Assembly: GCF_016722785.1 (NCBI RefSeq)
Contig: NZ_JAEQNE010000005.1
Coordinates: 248,001 to 312,000 of the forward strand
DNA: 64,000 nucleotides
Direction of reading: 5' to 3'
From: Ramlibacter monticola
GTDB lineage: Bacteria > Pseudomonadota > Gammaproteobacteria > Burkholderiales > Burkholderiaceae_C
The notes below the pieces were generated by a model. That model worked only from the letters and a program-made list of their open reading frames with translations, was not told the origin of the DNA and ran no database searches. Position 1 is the stretch's first letter. Each line of letters starts with the position of its first letter. A program made the position numbers and the translations under genes. Below are positions 18,717 to 27,637 of this stretch, piece by piece.

Positions 18717-19796
18717 ATGACGTCGCCGCCCCCACCTTTCGCAGCCGCAGCCGTCGACCTGGACGATGTTCCTTTCCGGGGCATCGTGGAGCAGTCGCTG
18801 GCCGGGATCTACGTGGTGCTGGACGAGCGCTTCATGTACGCCAACGACACCTTCGCGGCCATGTTCGGCTATCCCCGCGAGGAGTTCATCGGCCGGCGGA
18901 TGGTCGACTGCGTCACCCCCGATTCGGCGGCGCAGGTAATGGAGAACTACCGCAAGCGCATCGACGGCGAGGTGCAGGCCATCCACTACTTCACCAAGGG
19001 CGTGCGCAAGGACGGCCGCATCGTGCACCTGGAACTCCACGCTTCGCGCGTGGAGTGCCGCGGCCGGCCGGCGCTGGCGGGCGTCGCGCTCGACGTGACC
19101 GAACGGATCGAGGCGCAGGAGGAATTGCGGAGCTCGCGCGAGAGCCTGCGGGAGCTGGCCCAGCACATCAACAAGATGCGCGAGATCGAACGGGCCCGCC
19201 TCGCGCGCGAAGTGCACGATGTCCTGGGCGGCATGCTGACTTCCGCCAAGTTCGAAGTCGCGCGCATCCTGCGCCGCACCGGCGAGCCGGGGCAGGAAGA
19301 CCTGCAGCGCGTGGCCCGGGAGCTCCTGGTCCTGCTGCAGGAAACGATCGATACGGCGCGCTCCATCTCCGACGACCTGCGGCCCGCGAGCCTCGACGTG
19401 CTCGGGCTCGGCACGGCCCTGGCCATCGGCCTGCAGCGCTTCGGGGACCGGCACGGGATCGCGACGCACTTCGGCGGGGCGGGTGATTGGCCCGAGTTGC
19501 CGCAGGCCGTCTCCGTGCAGGTCTACCGGATCGTGCAGGAGGCGCTCACCAACGTCTCCCGGCATGCGCAAGCCTCGCGGGTGACGCTGCAGCTCGCGCG
19601 CGTCGGGCCGGTTCTCGAGCTCAAGGTCGCCGACGACGGCGTCGGCCCCGACGCCGCGCCGCGCCGCCCGGGCTCGATCGGGCTGTTCAGCATGGCCGAA
19701 CGGGCGCGGGAAATCGGAGCCAGCCTCGAGATGCGCCCCGGCGCCGAAGGCGGCACCGAAGTCGTCCTGTCCTTCCCGGCGCCCGCGCAGCCATGA
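18717..19796 (+). CDS. PAS-domain sensor histidine kinase, NarL/DegS type
   Basis: 359 residues, no membrane segment, so a cytoplasmic sensor. A PAS domain covers ~20-130 (MYANDTFAAMFGYPREEFIG ... VTERIEAQEEL), HisKA_3 follows with AREVHDVLGG (phospho-acceptor His ~167), then an HATPase with VQEALTNVSRHAQA, VADDGVGPD and GSIGLFSMAERA. Start at 18717 chosen over a longer frame that begins near the tRNA because it places the PAS domain normally. Its stop overlaps the response regulator start (ATGA). Lying directly before paaA, it may sense phenylacetate or its CoA ester; that is inference. Confidence 0.9.
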   Translation: MTSPPPPFAAAAVDLDDVPFRGIVEQSLAGIYVVLDERFMYANDTFAAMFGYPREEFIGRRMVDCVTPDSAAQVMENYRKRIDGEVQAIHYFTKGVRKDGRIVHLELHASRVECRGRPALAGVALDVTERIEAQEELRSSRESLRELAQHINKMREIERARLAREVHDVLGGMLTSAKFEVARILRRTGEPGQEDLQRVARELLVLLQETIDTARSISDDLRPASLDVLGLGTALAIGLQRFGDRHGIATHFGGAGDWPELPQAVSVQVYRIVQEALTNVSRHAQASRVTLQLARVGPVLELKVADDGVGPDAAPRRPGSIGLFSMAERAREIGASLEMRPGAEGGTEVVLSFPAPAQP

Positions 19797-20425
19797 TCGA
19801 ACTGCTCGTCGTCGACGACCACACCATCTTCCGCCGGGGCATCGCGCGCCTGATGGAGGACGAAGACGACATCCGCGTTACGGGCGAAGCGAGCGACGGC
19901 CCCACCGCGCTGGCGCTGATCCGCTCCCATCGCTACGACGTCGTGCTGCTGGACATCAACATGGGGGCCCGCAGCGGGCTGGACACCTTGTCCGCCATTC
20001 GCGCCGAGCAGCCGCGCCTGCCCGTGATCATGCTGTCGATGTACGTGGAGTCGCAGTACGCACGCCGCGCGCTCAAGGCGAGCGCCAACGCCTACCTGTC
20101 GAAGGACGTGAGCCACGAGGAGCTGCTGCGGGCGATCCGACACGTCGCGCGCGGCAACGTCTACGTCACGGCCAGCTACGCCGCCGAAACCTTTGCCGCC
20201 CAGGGCGGCGACCGCGATGCGCCCGCGCACGAGCAGCTCTCGCCGCGCGAGATGCAGGTGATGCTCAAGATCGCCCGGGGCGTGCCGCTCACCGAGATCG
20301 GCGTGCAGATGTGCGTCAGCGTCAAGACCATCGCCACCCATCGCAGCCGCATCCTGGAGAAGCTGGCCCTCGGGAGCAACGCGGAACTCGTGCAGTACGC
20401 GGTGCGCCATGGCCTGCTCGACTGA
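19793..20425 (+). CDS. NarL/FixJ-family response regulator
   Basis: 210 residues. Receiver domain with VVDDH at 7-10, phospho-acceptor Asp ~54 in VLLDINMG, and the switch Ser in IMLSMYVES; a LuxR-type helix-turn-helix follows (LSPREMQVMLKIARGVPLTEIGVQMCVSVKTIATH at ~149-185). It is the cognate partner of the upstream kinase (four-base overlap). The next gene is paaA, and two CCTAGTA repeats lie in the 135-base gap between, which makes control of the paa operon the best guess. Confidence 0.92.
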   Translation: MIELLVVDDHTIFRRGIARLMEDEDDIRVTGEASDGPTALALIRSHRYDVVLLDINMGARSGLDTLSAIRAEQPRLPVIMLSMYVESQYARRALKASANAYLSKDVSHEELLRAIRHVARGNVYVTASYAAETFAAQGGDRDAPAHEQLSPREMQVMLKIARGVPLTEIGVQMCVSVKTIATHRSRILEKLALGSNAELVQYAVRHGLLD

Positions 20426-20448
20426 ATCCCGCAGTCCCGACGCACGGA

Positions 20449-20520
20449 CCTAGTACTAACCCGGACTCGCTGTCAGAAGACCGCACCTGCCGCAAACACG
20501 CGCCGATTCCTAGTATTCCC
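20449..20520 (+). promoter_or_regulatory. Direct repeats upstream of paaA, possible regulator sites
   Basis: CCTAGTACTAAC starts at 20449 and CCTAGTATTCCC at 20509, exactly 60 bases apart in the only sizeable gap before paaA. Both contain TAGTA with partial dyad symmetry. The spacing of nearly six helical turns and the adjacent NarL-type regulator suggest binding sites; no protein can be assigned from sequence alone. Confidence 0.45.
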
Positions 20521-20560
20521 GAACCGATCGCAATCCGCGATCGCATCAGGAGACGGCAAC

Positions 20561-21550
20561 GTGTACGCACAACTGGTCGACACCGGCGCGCAGAGGGTCC
20601 GGGCGCTGGACGAGATGCCCGAGGAGGAGCGGGCGTTCCAGGAGCGCATCGACGCGGGGATCAAGATCGAACCCAAGGACTGGATGCCGGAGGCGTACCG
20701 CCGCACCCTGATCCGCCAGATTTCGCAGCACGCCCATTCGGAGATCGTCGGCCAGCTGCCGGAGGGCAACTGGGTCACCCGCGCGCCGACGCTGCAGCGC
20801 AAGTCCATCCTGCTGGCCAAGATCCAGGACGAAGCCGGCCACGGCCTCTACCTGTACAGCGCGGCCGAGACGCTGGGCGTCTCGCGCGACGACCTGCTCG
20901 ACGCGCTGCACGCCGGCAAGGCCAAGTATTCGAGCATCTTCAACTACCCCACCCTGTCCTGGGCCGACATGGGCGCGATCGGCTGGCTCGTGGACGGCGC
21001 CGCGATCATCAACCAGATCCCCTTGTGCCGCTGCTCCTACGGCCCGTACTCGCGGGCGATGATCCGCGTGTGCAAGGAGGAGTCCTTCCACGCCCGCCAG
21101 GGCTACGACATCCTGCTGGCACTGTGCCGCGGCAGCGCCGAACAGAAGCAGATGGCGCAGGACGCCCTGAACCGCTGGTGGTGGCCGGCCCTGATGATGT
21201 TCGGCCCGCCGGACGCGGACTCGGTCAACAGCGCCCAGAGCGCCCGGTGGCGCATCAAGCTGTTCTCGAACGACGAACTGCGCCAGCGCATGGTGGACCA
21301 GACGGTCCCCCAGGCCGAGCACCTGGGCCTCACCGTCCCCGACCCGGACCTGCGCTGGAACGAGGAGCGCGGCCACTACGACTTCGGCGCGATCGACTGG
21401 ACCGAGTTCCATGAGGTCCTGAAGGGCAACGGACCCTGCAACCGCGAACGCCTGCGCACCCGAGTGCAGGCCTACGAGGACGGCCGCTGGTTCCGCGACG
21501 CGCTGGTCGCGCACGCCGACAAGCAGGAGCAGCAGGCGCGCGCCGCCTGA
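20561..21550 (+). CDS. paaA: Phenylacetyl-CoA 1,2-epoxidase, catalytic subunit
   Basis: 329-residue diiron subunit of the PaaABCE multicomponent oxygenase that epoxidises the ring of phenylacetyl-CoA. Iron-ligand motifs are visible in [17 protein letters not shown] and [37 protein letters not shown] is family-typical. It starts with GTG at 20561 preceded by AGGAGACGGCAAC, a good ribosome site. First gene of paaABCDE; gaps to paaB and onward are small. Confidence 0.97.
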   Translation: MYAQLVDTGAQRVRALDEMPEEERAFQERIDAGIKIEPKDWMPEAYRRTLIRQISQHAHSEIVGQLPEGNWVTRAPTLQRKSILLAKIQDEAGHGLYLYSAAETLGVSRDDLLDALHAGKAKYSSIFNYPTLSWADMGAIGWLVDGAAIINQIPLCRCSYGPYSRAMIRVCKEESFHARQGYDILLALCRGSAEQKQMAQDALNRWWWPALMMFGPPDADSVNSAQSARWRIKLFSNDELRQRMVDQTVPQAEHLGLTVPDPDLRWNEERGHYDFGAIDWTEFHEVLKGNGPCNRERLRTRVQAYEDGRWFRDALVAHADKQEQQARAA

Positions 21551-21570
21551 ATCACCACCGAGGAGCCAAC

Positions 21571-21867
21571 ATGAGCAAGAGCAAGGGGCGCGACTGGCCC
21601 CTGTGGGAAGTCTTTGTCCGCAGCCAGCACGGCCTGGCGCACAAGCACGTCGGCAGCCTGCACGCGCCGGACGCGGAAATGGCCGTGGCCAACGCCCGCG
21701 ACGTCTACACGCGCCGCAACGAAGGCACCGGCATCTGGGTGGTGCGGGCCTCGGAGATCGTTTCGAGCAGTCCCTCGGACAAGGGGCCGCTGTTCGAGCC
21801 ATCCAACAGCAAGGTGTACCGCCACCCGACCTTCTTCCCCATGCCGGAAGAAGTGAAGAACCTCTGA
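21571..21867 (+). CDS. paaB: Phenylacetyl-CoA epoxidase subunit PaaB
   Basis: 98 residues starting near WPLWEVFVRSQHGLAHKHVGS, with NARDVYTRRNEGTGIWVV, a small conserved protein that structures the epoxidase complex by bridging PaaAC units. Ribosome site GAGGAG before the ATG. It is the second gene of the epoxidase operon, 20 bases after paaA. Confidence 0.97.
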   Translation: MSKSKGRDWPLWEVFVRSQHGLAHKHVGSLHAPDAEMAVANARDVYTRRNEGTGIWVVRASEIVSSSPSDKGPLFEPSNSKVYRHPTFFPMPEEVKNL

Positions 21868-21874
21868 GGCGGCC

Positions 21875-22630
21875 ATGCTGGACGACAAGTTCGAACTGCT
21901 CCTGCGCCTGGGCGACAACGCCCTCGTCCTCAGCCAGAGGCTGTGCGGCTGGGTGGGCAAGGGCCCGGCGCTGGAAGAAGACATGGCCCTGGCCAACACC
22001 GCGCTGGACCTGATGGGGCAGGCGCGGCTGTGGCTGGCGTATGCGGGGGAGGTGGAGGAGCAGGGCCGCGGCGAGGACCAGCTCGCCTTCCTGCGCGACG
22101 CCCACCAATTCCGCAACCTGCTGCTGGTGGAGCGCCCCAACGGCAGCTACGCCGACACGCTCATGCGCCAGTACCTGTTCGACAGCTGGCACCTGCTGCT
22201 GCTCGGGCAACTCGAACGCTCCGCGGATGGCCGGATCGCCGCCATCGCGGCGAAGGCGCGCAAGGAGGTGACGTACCACCTGCGCCGCAGCGCCGACCTG
22301 GTCGTGCGGCTCGGCGACGGCACGCAGGAGAGCCACGCCCGCATGCAGGAGGCCCTGGACGAACTGTGGCCCTACACCGGCGAGCTGTTCGTCGCCGACG
22401 CGGTCGACGAGGTCATGGCGGCCCAGGGCATCGCCGACAGCGTCTGCGAACTGCGCGAACCGTGGCTGGCGCAGGTGCGCCGCACACTGGCGGCCGCCAC
22501 GCTCGTCCTCCCGCCCGCCAACGCCTGGATGCACAAGGGCGGCAAGCAGGGCCGGCACTCGGAGCACATGGGCTACCTGCTGGCCGAGATGCAGTTCCTG
22601 CAGCGCGCCTATCCGGGGCAGCAATGGTGA
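21875..22630 (+). CDS. paaC: Phenylacetyl-CoA epoxidase structural subunit PaaC
   Basis: 251 residues with a ferritin-like fold paralogous to PaaA but degenerate in iron ligands; it partners PaaA. ALANTALDLMGQARLWLAYAG, EDQLAFLRDAHQFRNLLLVERPNG and the C-terminal GKQGRHSEHMGYLLAEMQFLQR are typical. Seven bases after paaB; the end overlaps the paaD start (ATGGTGA). Confidence 0.96.
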   Translation: MLDDKFELLLRLGDNALVLSQRLCGWVGKGPALEEDMALANTALDLMGQARLWLAYAGEVEEQGRGEDQLAFLRDAHQFRNLLLVERPNGSYADTLMRQYLFDSWHLLLLGQLERSADGRIAAIAAKARKEVTYHLRRSADLVVRLGDGTQESHARMQEALDELWPYTGELFVADAVDEVMAAQGIADSVCELREPWLAQVRRTLAAATLVLPPANAWMHKGGKQGRHSEHMGYLLAEMQFLQRAYPGQQW

Positions 22631-23157
22631 GCGTCGAGCCCACCACCGCCGAGGTCTGGGCCTGGCTGGCCGAGGTGGAGGATCCCGAGATCCCGGTGAT
22701 CTCGATCGTCGACCTCGGGATCGTGCGCGAGGTCGCGTGGGCCGACGAGGGCGATCGCCGCGAGTGCGTGGTGACGATCACCCCCACCTACTCCGGCTGC
22801 CCCGCGACGCACGTCATCGCGGACAGCGTGAAGACCGCCCTGCGGGACCGCGGCGTGGAACACGTGCGGCTGGAAAGCCGGATCGCTCCGCCCTGGACGA
22901 CCGACTGGATGAGCGAGGACGGGCGTCGCAAGCTGCGCGCCTACGGCATCGCCCCGCCCATCGGTTCGGCGGCGGAACAGTTCATCCGGCCCGAGGACAT
23001 CGGGCGGGGACGGGTCTGCGCCGCTCCGGGCGTGCAATGCCCCAACTGCGACTCCACCGATGTCGCGCTCACCAGCCAGTTCGGCTCCACGCCCTGCAAG
23101 GCGCTGTACCGGTGCCGCAGCTGCCTCGAGCCCTTCGACCTCTTCAAGTGCCACTGA
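22624..23157 (+). CDS. paaD: PaaD, MIP18/DUF59-family epoxidase maturation factor
   Basis: 177 residues. The DUF59 part has EVEDPEIPVISIVDLGIVREV and the conserved TPTYSGCPATHVI. A C-terminal zinc- or iron-binding tail carries CPNCDSTDVALTSQFGSTPCKALYRCRSC. PaaD is not part of the purified epoxidase and is thought to help Fe-S cluster insertion, probably into PaaE. Overlaps paaC by seven bases. Confidence 0.95.
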   Translation: MVSVEPTTAEVWAWLAEVEDPEIPVISIVDLGIVREVAWADEGDRRECVVTITPTYSGCPATHVIADSVKTALRDRGVEHVRLESRIAPPWTTDWMSEDGRRKLRAYGIAPPIGSAAEQFIRPEDIGRGRVCAAPGVQCPNCDSTDVALTSQFGSTPCKALYRCRSCLEPFDLFKCH

Positions 23158-23170
23158 AGGCGAGTCCCCC

Positions 23171-24247
23171 ATGAGCAAGTTCCATCCGATCACGATCGCG
23201 CAGGTGCGCCAGGAAACGCGCGACACCATCGTCGCCACCCTGGCCGTGCCCGAATCGCTGCGCGAACGCTTCGCCTTCACGCAGGGCCAGCACCTGACGC
23301 TGCGCGCCCAGGTCAACGGCGAAGACCTGCGCCGTTCCTATTCGATCTGTTCGGCCGTGGACGATCCCGAGCTGCGCATCGCGATCAAGCGCACGCCCGG
23401 CGGCCAGTTCTCCACCTGGGCCAACGACACCCTGAAGCCGGGCGTCACCCTGGAGGTGATGCCGCCGATGGGCCACTTCCACCTGCCCCTGGATCCCGCG
23501 CAGGCCAAGCGCTACCTGGCGTTCGCGGCCGGCAGCGGCATCACCCCGATCCTGTCGATCCTCAAGACCACGCTGGTGCGCGAGCCGCAGTCCAGCTTCA
23601 CCCTGGTCTACGGCAACCGCTCGACCTCCTCGGTGATCTTTCGCGAGGAACTCGCGGAACTGAAGGACCTGTTCCCGGAGCGCCTCAACCTCGTCCACGT
23701 GATGAGCCGGGAGCAGCAGGACACCGACCTGTTCAACGGCCGCATCGACCGCGAGAAGTGCGAGGCGCTCTTCGCCCGCTGGATCGACGTCGCGGACCAC
23801 GACGCCGCCTACATCTGCGGCCCGGAGCCGATGATGCGCGCCGTGAGCGAGGCCCTGCAGGCCCACGGCATGCCCAGGGAAGCGGTGAAGATGGAACTCT
23901 TCGCCGCGAGCATCCCGAAGGCCCGCAAGGAGGCGCACCCGCGGCCCGTCGTCGGCCGCCAGGAATGCGAGGTCGTGGTGGTGATGGACGGCGCCGAGCG
24001 CCAGTTCACCATGGAGAAGGACAAGACCTCGGTGCTGGACGCGGCGCTGGCGCAGGGCATCGACATGCGCTACTCGTGCAAGGGCGGCGTGTGCGCCACC
24101 TGCCGCTGCAAGGTGGTCGAGGGCAAGGTCGACATGGACGCGAACTTCGCGCTGGAAGACTACGAGATCGCCCGCGGCTTCGTCCTCTCCTGCCAGTCGT
24201 TCCCGGTCAGCGACCGCCTGGTGATCGACTTCGACCAGGACTCCTGA
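23171..24247 (+). CDS. paaE: Phenylacetyl-CoA epoxidase reductase PaaE
   Basis: 358 residues. Flavin-binding RSYSICSAV (~56-63), NADPH-binding AAGSGITPILSI (~120-130) and CGPEPMM (216-222), then a plant-type ferredoxin domain with Cys 303, 308, 311 and 341 (YSCKGGVCATCRC ... LSCQS). It passes electrons from NADPH through FAD and the 2Fe-2S cluster to PaaA. Start at 23171 after a short 13-base gap from paaD. Confidence 0.97.
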   Translation: MSKFHPITIAQVRQETRDTIVATLAVPESLRERFAFTQGQHLTLRAQVNGEDLRRSYSICSAVDDPELRIAIKRTPGGQFSTWANDTLKPGVTLEVMPPMGHFHLPLDPAQAKRYLAFAAGSGITPILSILKTTLVREPQSSFTLVYGNRSTSSVIFREELAELKDLFPERLNLVHVMSREQQDTDLFNGRIDREKCEALFARWIDVADHDAAYICGPEPMMRAVSEALQAHGMPREAVKMELFAASIPKARKEAHPRPVVGRQECEVVVVMDGAERQFTMEKDKTSVLDAALAQGIDMRYSCKGGVCATCRCKVVEGKVDMDANFALEDYEIARGFVLSCQSFPVSDRLVIDFDQDS

Positions 24248-24256
24248 GGCCCGGCC

Positions 24257-25057
24257 ATGGACTACCGCAACATCCTCTTTTCGGTCGCGGACGGGATCGC
24301 CCGCATCACGCTGAACCGACCCGAGCGGCTGAATGCGTTCAACGTCGCGATGCACGAAGAACTGCGCCACGCGCTGCAGCGCGTCGAAAGCGCGGCCGCG
24401 GAGCGCACCGTGCGCGTGCTGGTCCTCACCGGGGCCGGGCGCGCGTTCTGCGCCGGCCAGGACCTCGCCGACCGCTCGGTGGACCCGGGTGCGGCCGCGC
24501 CCGACCTGGGCGCTTCCATCGAGCTGTACTACGGCCCCCTGGTGCTGGCCCTGCGCCGCCTGAGCGTCCCGGTGCTGTGCGTCGTCAACGGCGTCGCGGC
24601 CGGCGCCGGGGCGAACCTGCCGCTCGCCTGCGACATCGTCATCGCCGCGCGTTCGGCCCATTTCATCGAGGCCTTCTGCAACCTCGGCCTGATCCCGGAT
24701 ACCGGCGGGACGTACTTCCTGCCGCGGCTGCTCGGGCCGGCCCGCGCCACGGCGCTGGCCATGCTGGGCGACAAGCTGAGCGCCGAACAGGCCGCCGCCT
24801 GGGGCCTGATCTGGAAATGCGTCGACGACGCCCAGCTCGCGGCCGAAGCGGATGCGCTGGCGCGCCGCCTCGCCGCAGCGCCCACCCTGGGCGTGCTGCG
24901 CACGCGCCAGGCGCTCCAGGCCAGCGGCCTGAACACGCTGGAGGCGCAGCTGGATCTCGAGCGCGACTTCATGCGCGAACTCGGGCGCAGCAACGACTAC
25001 CGCGAAGGCGTCAGCGCCTTCCTGGAAAAACGGCCGCCGCGCTTCACCGGCGCCTGA
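24257..25057 (+). CDS. PaaG-type crotonase, ring-epoxide isomerase (copy 2)
   Basis: 266 residues. LTGAGRAFCAGQDLADRSV and VVNGVAAGAGANLPLACD mark the oxyanion hole; NLGLIPDTGGTYFLPRLLG has Asp at the PaaG position; end NDYREGVSAFLEKRPPRFTGA. Closely similar to the copy at 16787, but this one is inside the epoxidase operon, nine bases after paaE, and is the likelier partner. One of the two may act on other CoA esters (a PaaB-like hydratase in older naming). Confidence 0.88.
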   Translation: MDYRNILFSVADGIARITLNRPERLNAFNVAMHEELRHALQRVESAAAERTVRVLVLTGAGRAFCAGQDLADRSVDPGAAAPDLGASIELYYGPLVLALRRLSVPVLCVVNGVAAGAGANLPLACDIVIAARSAHFIEAFCNLGLIPDTGGTYFLPRLLGPARATALAMLGDKLSAEQAAAWGLIWKCVDDAQLAAEADALARRLAAAPTLGVLRTRQALQASGLNTLEAQLDLERDFMRELGRSNDYREGVSAFLEKRPPRFTGA

Positions 25058-25101
25058 GGCCCGGCCACTCCCACCCCGATTCATTCCCGAGAGGAAACCC
25101 C

Positions 25102-26436
25102 ATGCTCGCTCCCACGCCGCTCCGCAGCCGGCTCGACCCGATCGAAGTCGCCAGCCGCGACGAAATCCAGGCCCTGCAGCTCGAACGCCTGCGGACCACG
25201 CTGCGCCGCGCCTACGAGAACGTTCCCCACTACCGCGCCGCCTTCGACGCCGCCGGCGTGCGGCCCGAGGACTGCCGCTCACTGGCGGACCTCGCCCGCT
25301 TCCCCTTCACCACCAAGAAGGACCTGCGCGACAACTATCCCTACGGCATGTTCGCCGTTCCGCGCGAGCAGGTGGCGCGGGTGCACGCCTCCTCCGGCAC
25401 CACCGGCAAGCCCACCGTGGTGGGCTACACCCGCAACGACATCGAGACCTGGGCCACCGTGGTGGCGCGCTCGATCCGGGCCGCCGGCGGCCGCCCGGGC
25501 GACATCGTCCACGTGGCCTACGGTTACGGCCTGTTCACCGGCGGCCTCGGTGCGCACTACGGCGCCGAGAAGCTGGGCTGCACGGTGGTGCCGATGTCGG
25601 GCGGCCAGACGGAGAAGCAGGTCCAGCTGATCTGCGACTTCAAGCCCGACATCATCATGGTGACGCCCAGCTACATGCTGAACCTGATCGAGGAATTCCT
25701 GCGCCAGGGACTCGACCCGGTCGAGAGCTCGCTGCGCATCGGCATCTTCGGCGCCGAGCCCTGGACGGATGCCATGCGCGGAGAGATCGAGGCGCGCGCC
25801 GGCATCGACGCGGTGGACATCTACGGCCTGTCCGAAGTGATGGGCCCCGGCGTGGCGAGCGAATGCGTGGAGTCCAAGGACGGCCCGGTGATCTGGGAAG
25901 ACCACTTCTACCCCGAGATCATCGACCCCGAAACGGGCGAGGTGCTGCCGGACGGCGAGGAGGGCGAGCTGGTGTTCACCTCCCTGACCAAGGAGGCGAT
26001 GCCGGTGATCCGCTACCGCACGCGCGACCTCACCCGCCTGCTGCCGCCGACGTCCCGCTCCATGCGCCGCATCGGCAAGATCACCGGCCGCAGCGACGAC
26101 ATGCTGATCATCCGCGGGGTCAACGTGTTCCCGACGCAGATCGAGGAACTGATCCTGAAGAACGACAAGCTCGCCCCGATCTACCAGCTCGTGGTGACGC
26201 GCGACGGCCACCTGGACAAGCTCGACGTGCTGGTGGAAGCCCGCCCGGAGGTGTCGAACCAGCTCACCACGACCGAGTCGGAAGGCATCGGCCGCGCGCT
26301 GGAGCACGCCGTCAAGACCTATGTGGGCGTCAGCACCAAGGTCCGCGTGCTGGCCAGCCACAGCATCGAACGCACCGCCACCGGCAAGGCCCGCCGCGTC
26401 GTGGACAAGCGACCCAAGATCGCGCAGCCCGCCTGA
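25102..26436 (+). CDS. paaK: Phenylacetate-CoA ligase (copy 2)
   Basis: 444 residues, with HASSGTTGKPTVVGYTRNDIE, YGYGLFTGGLGAHYGAEKLG, DIYGLSEVMGPGVA and GRSDDMLIIRGVNVFPTQIEE. It is similar to the copy at 15037 through most of its length, with differences concentrated at the N-terminus and the last ~80 residues. GAGAGGAAACCCC precedes the ATG. Its place between the epoxidase genes and the liv-type importer suggests coupling of uptake to activation. Confidence 0.95.
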   Translation: MLAPTPLRSRLDPIEVASRDEIQALQLERLRTTLRRAYENVPHYRAAFDAAGVRPEDCRSLADLARFPFTTKKDLRDNYPYGMFAVPREQVARVHASSGTTGKPTVVGYTRNDIETWATVVARSIRAAGGRPGDIVHVAYGYGLFTGGLGAHYGAEKLGCTVVPMSGGQTEKQVQLICDFKPDIIMVTPSYMLNLIEEFLRQGLDPVESSLRIGIFGAEPWTDAMRGEIEARAGIDAVDIYGLSEVMGPGVASECVESKDGPVIWEDHFYPEIIDPETGEVLPDGEEGELVFTSLTKEAMPVIRYRTRDLTRLLPPTSRSMRRIGKITGRSDDMLIIRGVNVFPTQIEELILKNDKLAPIYQLVVTRDGHLDKLDVLVEARPEVSNQLTTTESEGIGRALEHAVKTYVGVSTKVRVLASHSIERTATGKARRVVDKRPKIAQPA

Positions 26437-26468
26437 ATTTCCGCCCGTCCAACTCCAAGGAGACTTCC

Positions 26469-27617
26469 ATGAACAAACGCCACCTGCTGCAGGCGGCGGC
26501 GGCCCTGCTGCTGTCCGCCACCCTGCCCGCCGTCGCCCAGGCCAGCGACATCCGCATCGGCGCCGTGCTGTCCGTCACCGGGCCCGCGGCCTTCCTCGGC
26601 GACCCCGAGCTGAAGACGCTGCAGATGTACGTGGAGAGGATCAATGCCGCCGGCGGCGTGCAGGGCCGCAAGCTGGCCCTGGTGCACTACGACGACGCCA
26701 GCGACGCGAACAAGGCCAACGGCTTCGGCAAGCGGCTGATCGAGTCGGACCAGGTCGACCTGATCATCGGAGGCACGACCACCGGCGCCACCATGGCGAT
26801 GGCGCCCCTGGTGGAGAAGGCGGGCGTCCCGTTCATCTCGCTGGCCGGCGCCGTCGCGGTCGTCGAGCCGGTGAAGCGCTGGGTATTCAAGACGCCGCAC
26901 ACCGACCGCATGGCGGCGGAAAAGATCTTCGCCGACATGAAGAAGCGCGGCTTGTCCAAGGTGGCGCTGCTGTCCGAAACCAGCGGATTCGGCCAGTCGG
27001 GCCGCAAGGAGACGCAGGCCGTGGCCCAGAAGATGGGCATCGAGCTGGTCGCCGACGAGACCTACGGCGCCAGGGACGCCGACATGACGGCGCAGCTCAC
27101 GAAGATCAAGGCCGTGCCCGGCGTGCAGGCGGTGCTCGTCTTCGGACTGGGCCAGGGCCCCGCCGTCGTGACGCGGAACTACGCGCAACTGGGCATCAAG
27201 CTGCCGCTGTACCAGTCGCACGGCGTCGCTTCCGAGGAATTCATCAAGCTGGCGGGCAAGGCCGCCGAGGGCGCGCGCCTGCCGGCGGCTTCGCTGCTGG
27301 TCGCGGACACCCTGCCGGCGAACGATCCGCAGAAGCCGGTCGTGACCGGCTATGCCAAGGCCTACAAGGAGAAGTACAAGGAGGACGTGTCCACCTTCGG
27401 CGGCCATGCCCTGGATGCGCTGATGCTCTCCGTGGAGGCGATCCGCAAGGCGGGCGGCACCGACAAGGCCAAGGTGCGCGATGCGCTCGAGGCCACCCGC
27501 GGCTTCGTGGGCACCGGCGGCGTGGTCAACATGAGCGCCGCCGACCACATGGGCCTGGACCTTTCCGCCTTCCGGATGCTGGAGATCCGCAACGGCGACT
27601 GGCAACTGGTGAACTGA
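26469..27617 (+). CDS. LivK-type periplasmic substrate-binding protein
   Basis: 382 residues with a signal peptide (cleaved near AVAQA-SD, ~26). The mature protein begins IRIGAVLSVTGPAAFLGDPELKT, the type I periplasmic fold of branched-chain/aromatic acid importers; GGTTTGATMAMAPLVEKAGVPFISLAGA and GHALDALMLSVEAIRKAGG follow. Located in a paa operon, the ligand is more likely phenylacetate or a related aromatic acid than leucine; this is inferred from context only. First gene of a five-gene ABC importer. Confidence 0.88.
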   Translation: MNKRHLLQAAAALLLSATLPAVAQASDIRIGAVLSVTGPAAFLGDPELKTLQMYVERINAAGGVQGRKLALVHYDDASDANKANGFGKRLIESDQVDLIIGGTTTGATMAMAPLVEKAGVPFISLAGAVAVVEPVKRWVFKTPHTDRMAAEKIFADMKKRGLSKVALLSETSGFGQSGRKETQAVAQKMGIELVADETYGARDADMTAQLTKIKAVPGVQAVLVFGLGQGPAVVTRNYAQLGIKLPLYQSHGVASEEFIKLAGKAAEGARLPAASLLVADTLPANDPQKPVVTGYAKAYKEKYKEDVSTFGGHALDALMLSVEAIRKAGGTDKAKVRDALEATRGFVGTGGVVNMSAADHMGLDLSAFRMLEIRNGDWQLVN

Positions 27618-27637
27618 GCCACGACGCCGGGGGTTCC

